A stretch of DNA of 64,000 nt from Peribacillus sp044761985 (GTDB lineage Bacteria; Bacillota; Bacilli; Bacillales; DSM-1321): assembly GCF_044761985.1 (NCBI RefSeq), contig NZ_JBIWDK010000002.1, forward strand, positions 579,243-643,242, written 5' to 3'. Below the pieces are notes generated by a model. The model ran no database searches. It was not told the origin of the DNA and saw only the letters and a program-made list of their open reading frames with translations. Below, one piece after another: positions 34,076 through 42,588 of the stretch. The position numbers and the translations under genes are program-made. Position 1 is the first letter of the stretch, and every line of letters begins with the position of its first letter.

Positions 34076-34525
34076 TTAGTTAATTTCTTTCACTTGCACA
34101 GTTAAAGTCGCTGTAACCTCTGGATGTAGCTTCACAGGAACCTTCGTATGCCCCAATGAGCGAATTCCTTCGGCAAGCTCCATTTTACGTTTATCGATTT
34201 TAATACCATGCTTTTTCTGAAGTTCTGAAGCTATTTGCTTCGTCGTGATAGAACCGAATAAACGTCCGCCTTCACCGGCTTTAGCGGATAATTCGACAGT
34301 CAATTTTTCAATTTCCACCTGCAAGTCTTTTGCATGCTGAAGTTCTTCGGCAGCCAGGGAATCTTCTTTGTTTTTCTGAGCTTCCAAAGTTTTTACATTG
34401 GAGTTATTCGCCTCGATTGCCAATCCTTGCTTGATCAGGAAGTTATGGGCATACCCATCCGCAACGTTTTTGACTTCCCCTTTTTTCCCTTTACCTTTAA
34501 CGTCTTTTAAAAATATAACTTTCAT
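34076..34525 (-). CDS. rplI: Ribosomal protein L9
   Basis: L9 is a 50S protein that binds 23S rRNA at the base of the L1 stalk and reaches across to neighbouring ribosomes. The 149-residue protein shows the N-terminal RNA-binding domain MKVIFLKDVKGKGKKGEV, a long connecting helix at about residues 42-73 and a C-terminal domain with GRLFGSIT. Its start overlaps the gdpP stop by four bases (ATGA), so translation is coupled. Full length. Confidence 0.97.
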   Translation of the reverse strand: MKVIFLKDVKGKGKKGEVKNVADGYAHNFLIKQGLAIEANNSNVKTLEAQKNKEDSLAAEELQHAKDLQVEIEKLTVELSAKAGEGGRLFGSITTKQIASELQKKHGIKIDKRKMELAEGIRSLGHTKVPVKLHPEVTATLTVQVKEIN

Positions 34526-36492
34526 TCTTTTCGTCCTCCTTCTAAATATTCATCAATTGCTGCTTTCAACTGGCTCTCCGCTTCTTCAATGGAGCAGACC
34601 ATCTGTGTGGCGGCATTCGTTAAATGACCGCCGCCATTCAATGTTTCCATGATAACCTGTACGTTGACATCACCTAGGGAACGGGCACTTATGCCAACTG
34701 TATCCTCAGACCGTTTAGCCACAACGAAGGAAGCGGTAACACCATCCATCATCAGAAGCGTATCAGCGGCCTGGGCGATCAGGACCTGATTATGGGTCTG
34801 TTCGGATTTTGCGGAAGCAATCGCAAGACCCTTTTTATAAAACGCAACTTCTTTAATTAAATTGGATCGCTTGATATACGTGTCCACATCTTCCCTTAGG
34901 AATTTCTGTACCAGTACCGTGTCCGCTCCATGGGCCCGTAAATAAGAAGCTGCATCGAAGGTACGTGAACCGGTTCTTAAAGTGAAACTTTTCGTATCGA
35001 CAATGATCCCAGCAAGTAGCGCCGTCGACTCCAGCATATCAATTTTACTGCGTTTTGGCTGATATTCAAGTAGCTCCGTCACCAGCTCAGCTGTCGAAGA
35101 TGCATAGGGCTCCATATAGACAAGCAGGGAGTTTTTGATGAATTCCTCGCCACGACGATGGTGATCAATGACGACCACCTTATCAATCCGATTCAATAAT
35201 CTTTCTTCTATCACCATTGTAGGCTTGTGGGTATCGACGACGACGAGTAGCGTCTCGTCCGTGACCATCTCGAGTGCATCGTCAGGGCTTATAAATCGTC
35301 CATATAAATCCTCTTTATTTTTGATTTCTTCCATCAAACGCAAGACGCTACTGTCTAGCTCGTTTGTATTGATTACTATATACCCTTCACGTTCATTCAT
35401 CTGTGCCACTTTCAAAATGCCTATAGCAGAACCTATGGCATCCATATCGGGATTTTTATGGCCCATGACAATGACTTTATCGCTATCTAGGACGATATCC
35501 TTTAAGGCATGAGAAATGACGCGTGCACGCACCCTCGTACGCTTTTCCATAGGGTTGGTTTTACCGCCATAGAATTTCACTTTCCCGCTTGCCTGTTTAA
35601 TCGCTACTTGGTCCCCACCGCGGCCCAGGGCCAGATCGAGGCTAGATTGAGCAAGCGTCCCCAGCTCTGGAAGGGAGGAAACAGCAGATCCCACTCCAAT
35701 GCTAAGCGTCAAAGGGACATTCTGTTTAGCGGTCGTTTCCCTGATTTCATCCAGGATTGAAAATTTATCATTTTCCAGCTGCTGCAGGATATGTTCATTA
35801 AAGACCGCAATAAACCGTTCAGAAGAAACCCTCTTGAAAAATACCCCATTATCCCTTGCCCACTTATCCAGCAACGAGGTAACCAAGCTATTTATACTAC
35901 TTTTACGTTGGTCTTCCATTCCCTGCGTCAAATCATCGTAATTATCCAGCAGAATAATCGCAATGGCCGTTCTCTCTTCTTCATATTGTTTTTCGATTTC
36001 CACTTGCTCCGTTACATCGAAAAAGTAAAGAAGGCGTTCCTCGCGTTTATGGACCACTTTGAATTTCCGGTCATAAAGCGTAATGGTCTCTGTTTCAATC
36101 TCCTGCTTAATGAGCGGGACAAGTGAATCCGCCATATCATAAAGAGACCTTCCTGCCAGTGAGTCTTCACTAAAGCATGAGGCGAGGAATGGATTGGTCC
36201 ACTCAATATAAAAATCATCATTAAAGAGCATGATCCCGATCGGCATTTCCAATAAGGCTTCCTCTCCCACCTTTTTTAACCGGTAGGATAACGTCGTGAT
36301 GTACTCTTCGGTCTTAATTTGTTTTCTTTTTTCCATTTTCAATATTAAATAAAACAAACCGGCTTGAACCAACAATCCAATTAGTGCAATAACCCAATTA
36401 TAGTAAGCCAGTACGCCCAAAAATATCAATCCTGCAACGAGCAACCCGTATAGCAGGGCCTTAACCGAATAATCCTTTAAATAAGATGGCAT
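34522..36492 (-). CDS. gdpP: Cyclic-di-AMP phosphodiesterase GdpP
   Basis: GdpP hydrolyses c-di-AMP to pApA and so tunes osmotic balance, wall stress and beta-lactam tolerance. The 656-residue membrane protein has two N-terminal membrane segments (about 10-50), a degenerate PAS domain, a degenerate GGDEF domain (SIGVGSAVSSLPEL region) and a DHH/DHHA1 phosphodiesterase with GHKNPDMDAIGSA, VVDTHKP, VIDHHRR and the C-terminal GGGHLTNAATQ. The ATG at 36492 has AGGAG eight bases upstream; the start 21 bases earlier does not. Confidence 0.96.
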   Translation of the reverse strand: MPSYLKDYSVKALLYGLLVAGLIFLGVLAYYNWVIALIGLLVQAGLFYLILKMEKRKQIKTEEYITTLSYRLKKVGEEALLEMPIGIMLFNDDFYIEWTNPFLASCFSEDSLAGRSLYDMADSLVPLIKQEIETETITLYDRKFKVVHKREERLLYFFDVTEQVEIEKQYEEERTAIAIILLDNYDDLTQGMEDQRKSSINSLVTSLLDKWARDNGVFFKRVSSERFIAVFNEHILQQLENDKFSILDEIRETTAKQNVPLTLSIGVGSAVSSLPELGTLAQSSLDLALGRGGDQVAIKQASGKVKFYGGKTNPMEKRTRVRARVISHALKDIVLDSDKVIVMGHKNPDMDAIGSAIGILKVAQMNEREGYIVINTNELDSSVLRLMEEIKNKEDLYGRFISPDDALEMVTDETLLVVVDTHKPTMVIEERLLNRIDKVVVIDHHRRGEEFIKNSLLVYMEPYASSTAELVTELLEYQPKRSKIDMLESTALLAGIIVDTKSFTLRTGSRTFDAASYLRAHGADTVLVQKFLREDVDTYIKRSNLIKEVAFYKKGLAIASAKSEQTHNQVLIAQAADTLLMMDGVTASFVVAKRSEDTVGISARSLGDVNVQVIMETLNGGGHLTNAATQMVCSIEEAESQLKAAIDEYLEGGRKE

Positions 36493-36525
36493 ATTTTCAG
36501 CTCCTAAAAGCATCTGTTTAACAGA

Positions 36526-37467
36526 CTATTCCTTTTTCTTGATCGTCTCCCGAAAAGGGAATCCTAAATCTATTATACCTAAAAAACGGATGAGGATTGC
36601 GAATATCGGCAGCAACAATGAGGCAACCACTATCAAAACGGGTATAGCCTTAGCCCAGCCCTTGACATCGCTGAAATAAAATATGAGTGAGTAGCCTTGA
36701 ATCATGATGAAAAATTGAAGAATGAAAAATAGGTTCGTTATGGCCATATATACAAAATCTTTGTTGTCCATATTCACAAAAAGAGCCAAAAGCATTGTAA
36801 TTAAATAATACCATAAAAGGCTTTTTGGAAGGCGAAGATCTTGGAAACGAGGCCAATTCAGGGATTTATCAATGAACCTTTTAAGTATGGGGTGGGCCGC
36901 TAAGAATATCAATAATACCATGATGATAGATGTAATCACGAGCAAGCTCGGAATCAGCGTAGTCAAGGTACTTATCGAGTCGTGCATGCCTTGGATTATC
37001 TTTTCAGTTGGGGCCTGACCAAATGATTCCATGATTTTCGCAGAAGAATCAATGGATTCCTCCATTACCGTCATGGTTTCTTCTATGTAATTCACTCCAA
37101 ATAACACTACTGTGGCAGCATAGGTCACTAATATCCCACCTAGGAACGTAAGGACAGCACTGATGAACATAGGGGTCATCGGTTTATCCCTTTTCAGGAA
37201 GGAACCAATCACAATGCCCGTCGCCCCCATTAGCAAGGTCATTGGCAAGGATAAGACGCTACCGATTAAAATGGTTAATAACGATCCAACAAACAAGAAT
37301 CCAACTGACCACGAAAGCTTTTGCTTACTGGTCACCAGAATGAAAGGAATCGGCAAAAAGAAAAAAGTTATAAATCCCAACAAAGGAATATATATTGTAA
37401 TGAGTAATAATATACAATATAACGCTAAAAGAGCACCGCCCTCAGCGATTTTTCTACCACTATTCAA
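36526..37467 (-). CDS. yybS: YybS-family multi-pass membrane protein
   Basis: A 313-residue membrane protein with about eight hydrophobic segments and the DUF2232/YybS pattern (N-terminal GGALLALYCILLLITIYIP, C-terminal LGIIDLGFPFRE). Its function is not established; the fold is thought to resemble S components of vitamin transporters, which is inference. I choose the TTG at 37467, with AGGGGGG six bases before it; the ATG at 37485 lies upstream of that site. First gene of the operon with gdpP, rplI and dnaC, 33 bases before gdpP. Confidence 0.85.
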   Translation of the reverse strand: MNSGRKIAEGGALLALYCILLLITIYIPLLGFITFFFLPIPFILVTSKQKLSWSVGFLFVGSLLTILIGSVLSLPMTLLMGATGIVIGSFLKRDKPMTPMFISAVLTFLGGILVTYAATVVLFGVNYIEETMTVMEESIDSSAKIMESFGQAPTEKIIQGMHDSISTLTTLIPSLLVITSIIMVLLIFLAAHPILKRFIDKSLNWPRFQDLRLPKSLLWYYLITMLLALFVNMDNKDFVYMAITNLFFILQFFIMIQGYSLIFYFSDVKGWAKAIPVLIVVASLLLPIFAILIRFLGIIDLGFPFRETIKKKE

Positions 37468-37763
37468 CCGAATCCCCCCTATCATAAAATCATGAAGTAT
37501 CTTTCTCTACATATTGTATCCGTTAAGCCCAGGATATTTCAAACTTCCCATTCTTTTTTCCAGATAAATCAGCTTTAAAAATAGGAGTTCTCTTCATTGT
37601 TAGTTAAATTTTTTTTGCAAAACAGGCCGATCACGAATTTTAAATACAATAACTAGCTAAAATGAAGCAAATCACGTAGAAACTGTAGAACGAAGATGAA
37701 GGAAGTTGGGGCTCGCATCGTTTTTTCAAATGAAAAAGGACCATTTGGGCAAATATACAAAAA

Positions 37764-37793
37764 AGCACATCAAGGATTTCTCCTCAATGCGCT
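37764..37793 (-). terminator. Terminator of the rpsF-ssb-rpsR operon
   Basis: Twelve-base arms with wobble pairs (agcacatcaagg and cctcaatgcgct) followed by a T run on the minus strand, nine bases past the rpsR stop. The gap from here to 37467 shows nothing else. Confidence 0.72.
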
Positions 37794-37802
37794 CCGTTGT
37801 TA

Positions 37803-38042
37803 TTATTCACCTGATACGTATGGAAGTAATGCCATAGTACGTGAGCGTTTAATAGCAATCGTTAATTTACGTTGATATTTAGCGCTAGTGCCAGTCACAC
37901 GACGTGGTAAGATTTTACCGCGTTCTGAGACGAATTTTTTAAGAAGGTCTGTATCTTTGTAATCAATTTTAGTGATACCGTTTGATGTGAAATAACAAAC
38001 CTTTTTACGCTTACCGCGTCCTTTACGTCCACCCATTGCCAT
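37803..38042 (-). CDS. rpsR: Ribosomal protein S18
   Basis: S18 is a 30S platform protein that binds with S6. The 79-residue sequence has the expected basic N-terminus, the VCYFTSNGITKIDYKD core and the tail RSRTMALLPYVSGE. There is a single Cys, so this is the zinc-independent form. GGAGGG lies eight bases before the ATG. Last gene of rpsF-ssb-rpsR; the S6-S18 complex probably represses the operon through the rpsF leader. Confidence 0.97.
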   Translation of the reverse strand: MAMGGRKGRGKRKKVCYFTSNGITKIDYKDTDLLKKFVSERGKILPRRVTGTSAKYQRKLTIAIKRSRTMALLPYVSGE

Positions 38043-38087
38043 AATAATTTCCCTCCCTGCTTTAGGATTTTCATTTTAAACAGCTGT

Positions 38088-38618
38088 TTAAAACGGAAGA
38101 TCGTCATCTGAAATGTCGATGGTTTTACCGTCATTTGCAAATGGATCATCGTCTACACGAGTGTAGTTGTTGTTACTCCGTTGATTCTGATTAGGATTTT
38201 GTCCATACGAATTTTGATCATTGCCGCCATTATTGTTGTTATAGCTTTTTTGACCGCCACCGTAAGAACCGCCATCATTTCTTTCACCCGCTGAACTGCT
38301 TCGTGGTTCAAGGAACTGAACACTCTCAGCCAGAATCTCCGTCACATACACGCGTTTGCCGTCTTGTCCTTCATAATTACGCGTTTGGACACGTCCATCC
38401 ACGCCAGCTAAACTACCTTTTTTCAAGAAGTTAGCCACATTTTCTGCCGGTTTACGCCAAACTACACAATTAATGAAGTCCGCTTCACGTTCACCTTGTG
38501 CATTCGTAAAAGTACGATTCACTGCTAAAGTAAAGGTAGCCACTGCAACTCCATTAGGTGTATATCGTAATTCAGGATCTTTAGTTAAGCGTCCTACCAA
38601 AACTACGCGATTCATCAT
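38088..38618 (-). CDS. ssb: Single-stranded DNA-binding protein
   Basis: SSB coats single-stranded DNA at forks and recruits partner proteins. The 176-residue protein has an OB fold (residues about 1-105, MNRVVLVGRLTKDPE), a Gly/Asn/Gln-rich flexible linker and the acidic partner-binding tip DISDDDLPF. AGGGG lies nine bases before the first of two ATGs at 38618; a TTG nine bases earlier is a less likely start. Between rpsF and rpsR, the usual Bacillus arrangement. Confidence 0.96.
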   Translation of the reverse strand: MMNRVVLVGRLTKDPELRYTPNGVAVATFTLAVNRTFTNAQGEREADFINCVVWRKPAENVANFLKKGSLAGVDGRVQTRNYEGQDGKRVYVTEILAESVQFLEPRSSSAGERNDGGSYGGGQKSYNNNNGGNDQNSYGQNPNQNQRSNNNYTRVDDDPFANDGKTIDISDDDLPF

Positions 38619-38686
38619 CAGAATCAACCCCTAGTTTTCAACCTTGCTTACAAGAAGCTAGATTAGAATTTATATTAAATATTGAA

Positions 38687-38971
38687 TTAAACGTCTTCTC
38701 TAGTAGCCATATGACGGATAATGTCTTCACTGATTTTAGCAAGACGATCGAATTCTTGGATCGCAGCACTTTCAGCGTTAACTTTAAGAAGCATGTAGTA
38801 ACCATCACGGAAATCATTGATTTCGTATGCAAGACGGCGTTTACCCCATTCTTTTGCTTCTACTTCCGCACCATTATCAGTAAGGATTGTGTTGAAACGT
38901 TCAACTAAAGCTTTTTTAGCTTCTTCCTCAATGTTTGGACGGATGATATACATAATTTCGTATTTTCTCAT
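38687..38971 (-). CDS. rpsF: Ribosomal protein S6
   Basis: S6 binds S18 and the 30S platform. From the ATG at 38971 the product has 94 residues, the normal length, starting MRKYEIMYIIRP. A strong AAAGGAGG site precedes it. The longer ATG at 39037 would read through the leader hairpin and is rejected. The leader pairs the ribosome site with an upstream CTCCTT in a structure like the S6:S18 autoregulation motif. First gene of the operon; promoter at 39046-39074. Confidence 0.96.
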   Translation of the reverse strand: MRKYEIMYIIRPNIEEEAKKALVERFNTILTDNGAEVEAKEWGKRRLAYEINDFRDGYYMLLKVNAESAAIQEFDRLAKISEDIIRHMATREDV

Positions 38972-38979
38972 CACTGTCA

Positions 38980-39016
38980 CCTCCTTTTGGTCTAAGCGGC
39001 CCATTTGGGCAAGGAG
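38980..39016 (-). promoter_or_regulatory. Probable S6:S18 autoregulatory mRNA leader
   Basis: On the minus strand CTCCTT pairs with AAGGAG of the rpsF ribosome site, enclosing a GCCC-aaat-GGGC hairpin followed by an unpaired C/CG, so that a CCG trinucleotide lies next to the hairpin. This agrees with the known S6:S18-binding motif of rpsF mRNAs (stem, CCG bulge, hairpin). The geometry suggests that bound S6-S18 would hide the ribosome site. Confidence 0.6.
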
Positions 39017-39045
39017 CAATTTTTTATAATTACTCACAAGAATAA

Positions 39046-39074
39046 ATTATAGCATAGTTAAACTAGGTTTGCAA
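39046..39074 (-). promoter_or_regulatory. Promoter of rpsF-ssb-rpsR
   Basis: TTGCAA, 17-base spacer, TATAAT on the minus strand; a near-perfect SigA promoter 75 bases upstream of the rpsF start. Confidence 0.82.
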
Positions 39075-39108
39075 CGAATGTCGAATGTATCTTCCTATAG
39101 TATAAAGA

Positions 39109-39135
39109 GACTCCGCAGAATGAATCTGCGGAGTC
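39109..39135 (-). terminator. Terminator of ychF
   Basis: A perfect 11-bp inverted repeat GACTCCGCAGA/TCTGCGGAGTC lies nine bases past the ychF stop; on the minus strand the tail is ctcttt, on the plus strand ctttta. Confidence 0.75.
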
Positions 39136-39143
39136 CTTTTATA

Positions 39144-40244
39144 TTATACGTTAAAGCGGAAGTGGACAACGTCTCCGTCGTTCACTATATATTCTTTACC
39201 TTCTAGTCGTACTTTTCCTGCTTCTTTTGCTGCACTATGGCTACCTGCTTCTAGCAAATCATCATAAGCGACGACTTCGGCACGAATGAAGCCACGTTCG
39301 AAGTCTGTATGGATGACACCCGCACATTGAGGAGCCTTCATACCTTTACGGAACGTCCAGGCACGCACTTCCTGCACTCCAGCCGTAAAGTAAGTGGCCA
39401 GCCCTAATAGATTGTATGAAGCACGGATCAATTTATCAAGACCTGACTCTTCGATGCCTAGCTCAGATAAGAACATTTCCTTTTCTTCACCTTCAAGCTC
39501 GGCTATTTCCTCTTCGATTTTGGCGCAAATTACGATAACTTCTGCATTTTCCGTCGCGGCGTATTCCCGGACTTGTTGCACGAACTCATTATCAGTCGCA
39601 TTTGCCACTTCATCCTCACTTACATTTGCCACGTAAAGCATTGGTTTCGCTGTTAGGAGGTGCATGCCTTTCACGATTTTCAACTGTTCCTCAGTGAATT
39701 CGACTGAGCGGGCAGGCTTTTCAGCTTCTAAAGCTTCTTTCAATGCAACAAGAATCTCATGTTCGGCCACGGCACCCTTATCTTTTTGTTTAGCCATCTT
39801 TCCAACACGATCGATGCGCTTGTCCACAGATTCAAGGTCAGCAAGAATCAATTCAAGATTGATGACTTCGATATCATCAATCGGATTTACTTTTCCTGAA
39901 ACGTGAGTGATGTTATCATCAGCGAAGCAACGAACAACCTGACAAATCGCATCTACTTGGCGGATATGGGATAGGAATTTATTGCCTAGACCTTCCCCTT
40001 TACTCGCTCCCTTTACAATCCCAGCAATATCTGTAAACTCAAATGCTGTTGGCACGGTTTTTTTCGGTTGGACCAGTTCAGTCAATTTTTGCAGACGATA
40101 ATCGGGTACTTCTACAATTCCGACGTTTGGGTCGATTGTACAGAAAGGGTAATTCGCCGATTCAGCACCTGCCTGAGTAATTGCATTAAACAAAGTGGAT
40201 TTACCTACGTTAGGCAAACCGACTATACCAGCTGTTAAAGCCAT
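39144..40244 (-). CDS. ychF: Redox-regulated ATPase YchF (OLA1 family)
   Basis: YchF is a ribosome-associated P-loop ATPase of the Obg group. The 366-residue protein has Walker A GLPNVGKSTLFN at residues 9-20, the G3 DIAGIVKGA, an ANVSEDE segment in place of NKxD (explaining ATP preference), a coiled helical domain and a C-terminal TGS domain (GAQ/VQEVRAWTFRKG to DVVHFRFNV). The ribosome site AAGGAG and the ATG at 40244 are clear. Single gene here, as yyaF in B. subtilis. Confidence 0.96.
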   Translation of the reverse strand: MALTAGIVGLPNVGKSTLFNAITQAGAESANYPFCTIDPNVGIVEVPDYRLQKLTELVQPKKTVPTAFEFTDIAGIVKGASKGEGLGNKFLSHIRQVDAICQVVRCFADDNITHVSGKVNPIDDIEVINLELILADLESVDKRIDRVGKMAKQKDKGAVAEHEILVALKEALEAEKPARSVEFTEEQLKIVKGMHLLTAKPMLYVANVSEDEVANATDNEFVQQVREYAATENAEVIVICAKIEEEIAELEGEEKEMFLSELGIEESGLDKLIRASYNLLGLATYFTAGVQEVRAWTFRKGMKAPQCAGVIHTDFERGFIRAEVVAYDDLLEAGSHSAAKEAGKVRLEGKEYIVNDGDVVHFRFNV

Positions 40245-40401
40245 TTATATTTCACTCCTTCAAGATAATTCGTTCATAGTGTTACTAGATAAATCATTAC
40301 TAAAGATACATCCAATACCTAAACCTTTCCCAATTATAGATTTCACTTCCTGAAAAGACAAGTAAATCATTGAGAGACAGAAATGCCATCTATACATGGA
40401 A

Positions 40402-40426
40402 AAAGCATGATCACTCCTCATGCTTT
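40402..40426 (-). terminator. Terminator of the mscS-yyzM unit
   Basis: AAAGCATGA/TCATGCTTT inverted repeat over a seven-base loop followed by T on the minus strand; it overlaps the yyzM stop codon region. Confidence 0.78.
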
Positions 40427-40608
40427 AGTAAAACTTTTTTCATTTTCTTGGAAAACTCACGCCGGGGCAACATTACGCTGTGTCCACAACCTTCACATTT
40501 AATCCGGATATCCATGCCCAATCGGATGATTTTCCACTTATTGATTCCACATGGGTGTGGCTTTTTCATTTCGACAACATCATTCAATGCAAATTCTTTT
40601 TCTTCCAT
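40411..40608 (-). CDS. yyzM: DUF951 protein (YyzM-like)
   Basis: A small protein of 65 residues, conserved in Firmicutes, of unknown function. The DUF951 pattern KPHPCG, then RIKCEGCGHSVMLPRREF, contains three Cys that could form a metal site or bind nucleic acid; this is inference. I choose the ATG at 40608, giving MEEKEFAL like relatives and avoiding overlap with the mscS gene. A G-rich ribosome site is ten bases upstream; the ATG two codons earlier is an alternative. It is coupled closely to the MscS gene. Confidence 0.88.
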   Translation of the reverse strand: MEEKEFALNDVVEMKKPHPCGINKWKIIRLGMDIRIKCEGCGHSVMLPRREFSKKMKKVLLKHEE

Positions 40609-40630
40609 AAACATGTGGCCCCCCCAGCTT

Positions 40631-41470
40631 TTATGACTCACTGCCTTTGTAAGTAGATTGGATTCCACTTTCTTCAAGGGCAGTACTGATTTCTTTCCTC
40701 AATATCCTACTCATTTCAGAATGGCGCATTGGCTTTGTTTCAGCCGTCACACGCAATACGATTTCTTCTGGAGTAATTGTCTCGATTCCCAGTAACTCAG
40801 GGTTTCTGACTAAATCATCATATTTTTTCGCTAAACCACCTAAGTGTCGGATTAATACCTTTTCAGCAAGTTCAACGGATCCGTCATGAGGGATCGTCAC
40901 ATCCACCACAGCCTTACTGTTCAATATGGAGTAGTTTGTTACTTGCGTGATGCTCCCATTCGGTATGAGATGCAATTCCCCTTTACTACTCTTAATCTTG
41001 GTAGTGCGTAGCCCAATTTCAAGGACTTCACCCTCAAAAGTATTGATTTTAATATAATCACCGACAGAGAAATGATCCTCGAAAATGACGAAGAATCCTG
41101 TAATAATATCCTTGACCAAACTTTGGGCTCCAAACCCTACTGCGAGTCCAATAATTCCAGCCCCAGCAAGTAAAGCCTTCACATCGAGTCCGCAAATTTC
41201 AAGGATCATAATCAAGGATATGAAATTCACAACATATGTAATGACGTTCTCGAGTAACTTAATGAGCGTCGTTTCTCTCCGCTCCGAGACACGGAGGGGG
41301 GTTCTGGTTCGGACCAGAAAAAATTTATTTAGCACCGTCTTTCCTATTCTTATAATAATACGCGATAAGAGGAGAACAAGGAAGATTTTAATAATCCCCT
41401 CACCTAACATCAGCCATACTTTTTCATCCAAAATTTCTTCTGTAATTTTACTATATGTAGCGTTTTCCAT
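40631..41470 (-). CDS. MscS-family mechanosensitive channel
   Basis: A 279-residue small-conductance channel expected to open under hypo-osmotic shock. It has three membrane segments (about 20-45, 70-95 and 98-120); the third is the Gly/Ala-rich pore helix AGAGIIGLAVGFGAQSLVKD. After it come the beta domain (GDYIKI, GEVLEIGLRTTKI, IPNGSI) and the C-terminal alpha/beta cytoplasmic vestibule. GGAGG lies before the ATG. B. subtilis has yyaD/yyaE in this position instead, so this is a variable slot between ychF and yyaC. Confidence 0.92.
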   Translation of the reverse strand: MENATYSKITEEILDEKVWLMLGEGIIKIFLVLLLSRIIIRIGKTVLNKFFLVRTRTPLRVSERRETTLIKLLENVITYVVNFISLIMILEICGLDVKALLAGAGIIGLAVGFGAQSLVKDIITGFFVIFEDHFSVGDYIKINTFEGEVLEIGLRTTKIKSSKGELHLIPNGSITQVTNYSILNSKAVVDVTIPHDGSVELAEKVLIRHLGGLAKKYDDLVRNPELLGIETITPEEIVLRVTAETKPMRHSEMSRILRKEISTALEESGIQSTYKGSES

Positions 41471-41862
41471 GCTTTCCTCCTACTCTATCTTTTGCAAATT
41501 ACTAAAGGGCCCACCGTTTTTCCTGTTGAACTTATTCTCTCTACCCTACGGCCGAGGATGTAATCCAGTATAGGAGAAGTTTTGTTTGTAATATCATTAA
41601 ATTAAAGGTTTCTGTATAAAAATAACATGGGTATATAGTAAAGAAATTAGAAATTTTTTTCCATTTCAAAACATGATCTTTTTACTATAAATCGCTATGC
41701 AACTAGCAACGAGGTAGAGGAAAGGACAGAATCACATTTGCCCTTCAGCCAATTAGCTGTTCTTAATAATTAATTCCCCCCTCAATTTAACCTATATCCC
41801 GTATATTTTTTCCTTTTCAACCGTATACTGTTAACACAAAACAAAGTAAAGGAGTGGAGCCG

Positions 41863-42495
41863 ATGAATCTTAATTCTAATCTATTTAATAACAAAACTAG
41901 ATTAAGTCGTATCCTGCATGAAGATGCGGACGCAACCAATCAAATTTCCCAGGAATTACTCAATCTCTTGCCTTCAGGAAAGCTTCAGCCTATCGTTTTT
42001 GTCTGCATTGGCACAGATCGTTCTACTGGTGATTCCCTCGGTCCACTTGTCGGTACCCTACTTCAAGAAAAATCCGAACTAGGTGCTTCTTCATTCCATG
42101 TGTATGGGACACTCGATAACCCTATACATGCGATGAACCTGCAGGAAAAGTTAGATGAAATCAAAAAAGTCCATGTGAATGCATTTATCGTTGGCATAGA
42201 TGCCTGCTTAGGTAAACTAAAGAGCGTGGGGATTGTCCAACTCGGTAAAGGACCAGTGAAACCTGGTGCGGGTGTCAATAAAGACCTACCAGCCGTTGGG
42301 CATGCCCATATTACAGGCATCGTGAATGTCAGTGGGTTCATGGAATTCATGGTCCTACAGAACACACGGCTTAACCTGGTTTTAAAAATGGCCAAAACTA
42401 TAGCCGAGGGCATTCATGAAGCACAACGACATTATCCTGCCAAGCCATCCATCACCCCATTTACCTGGTCATTCAAAAAGGAAAAAACACTTTAA
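41863..42495 (+). CDS. yyaC: Spore protease-like protein YyaC
   Basis: A 210-residue protein of the YyaC family, related in fold to the germination protease GPR that cleaves small acid-soluble spore proteins. Visible signatures are FVCIGTDRSTGDSLGPLVG (the GPR-like nucleophile region), IVGIDACLG and the LPAVG strand. AAAGGAG lies eight bases before the ATG; a GTG nine bases earlier overlaps that site. The upstream GTATA, 16 bases, then CGTATACTG is reminiscent of forespore sigma-factor promoters but weak. The 41471-41846 gap shows nothing else. Confidence 0.9.
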   Translation: MNLNSNLFNNKTRLSRILHEDADATNQISQELLNLLPSGKLQPIVFVCIGTDRSTGDSLGPLVGTLLQEKSELGASSFHVYGTLDNPIHAMNLQEKLDEIKKVHVNAFIVGIDACLGKLKSVGIVQLGKGPVKPGAGVNKDLPAVGHAHITGIVNVSGFMEFMVLQNTRLNLVLKMAKTIAEGIHEAQRHYPAKPSITPFTWSFKKEKTL

Positions 42496-42509
42496 TAATG
42501 ATACTTATA

Positions 42510-42545
42510 AAAAATAAAGGAAGGGACATCCCTTCCTTTATTTTT
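42510..42545. terminator. Bidirectional terminator between yyaC and spo0J
   Basis: A perfect 17-bp inverted repeat (arms beginning aaaaataaagg) with a two-base loop, flanked by A and T runs, between convergent genes. Confidence 0.93.
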
Positions 42546-42588
42546 TATGCATACATAGTGGGACAAGAAACATTAGAGTCCATGGTTC

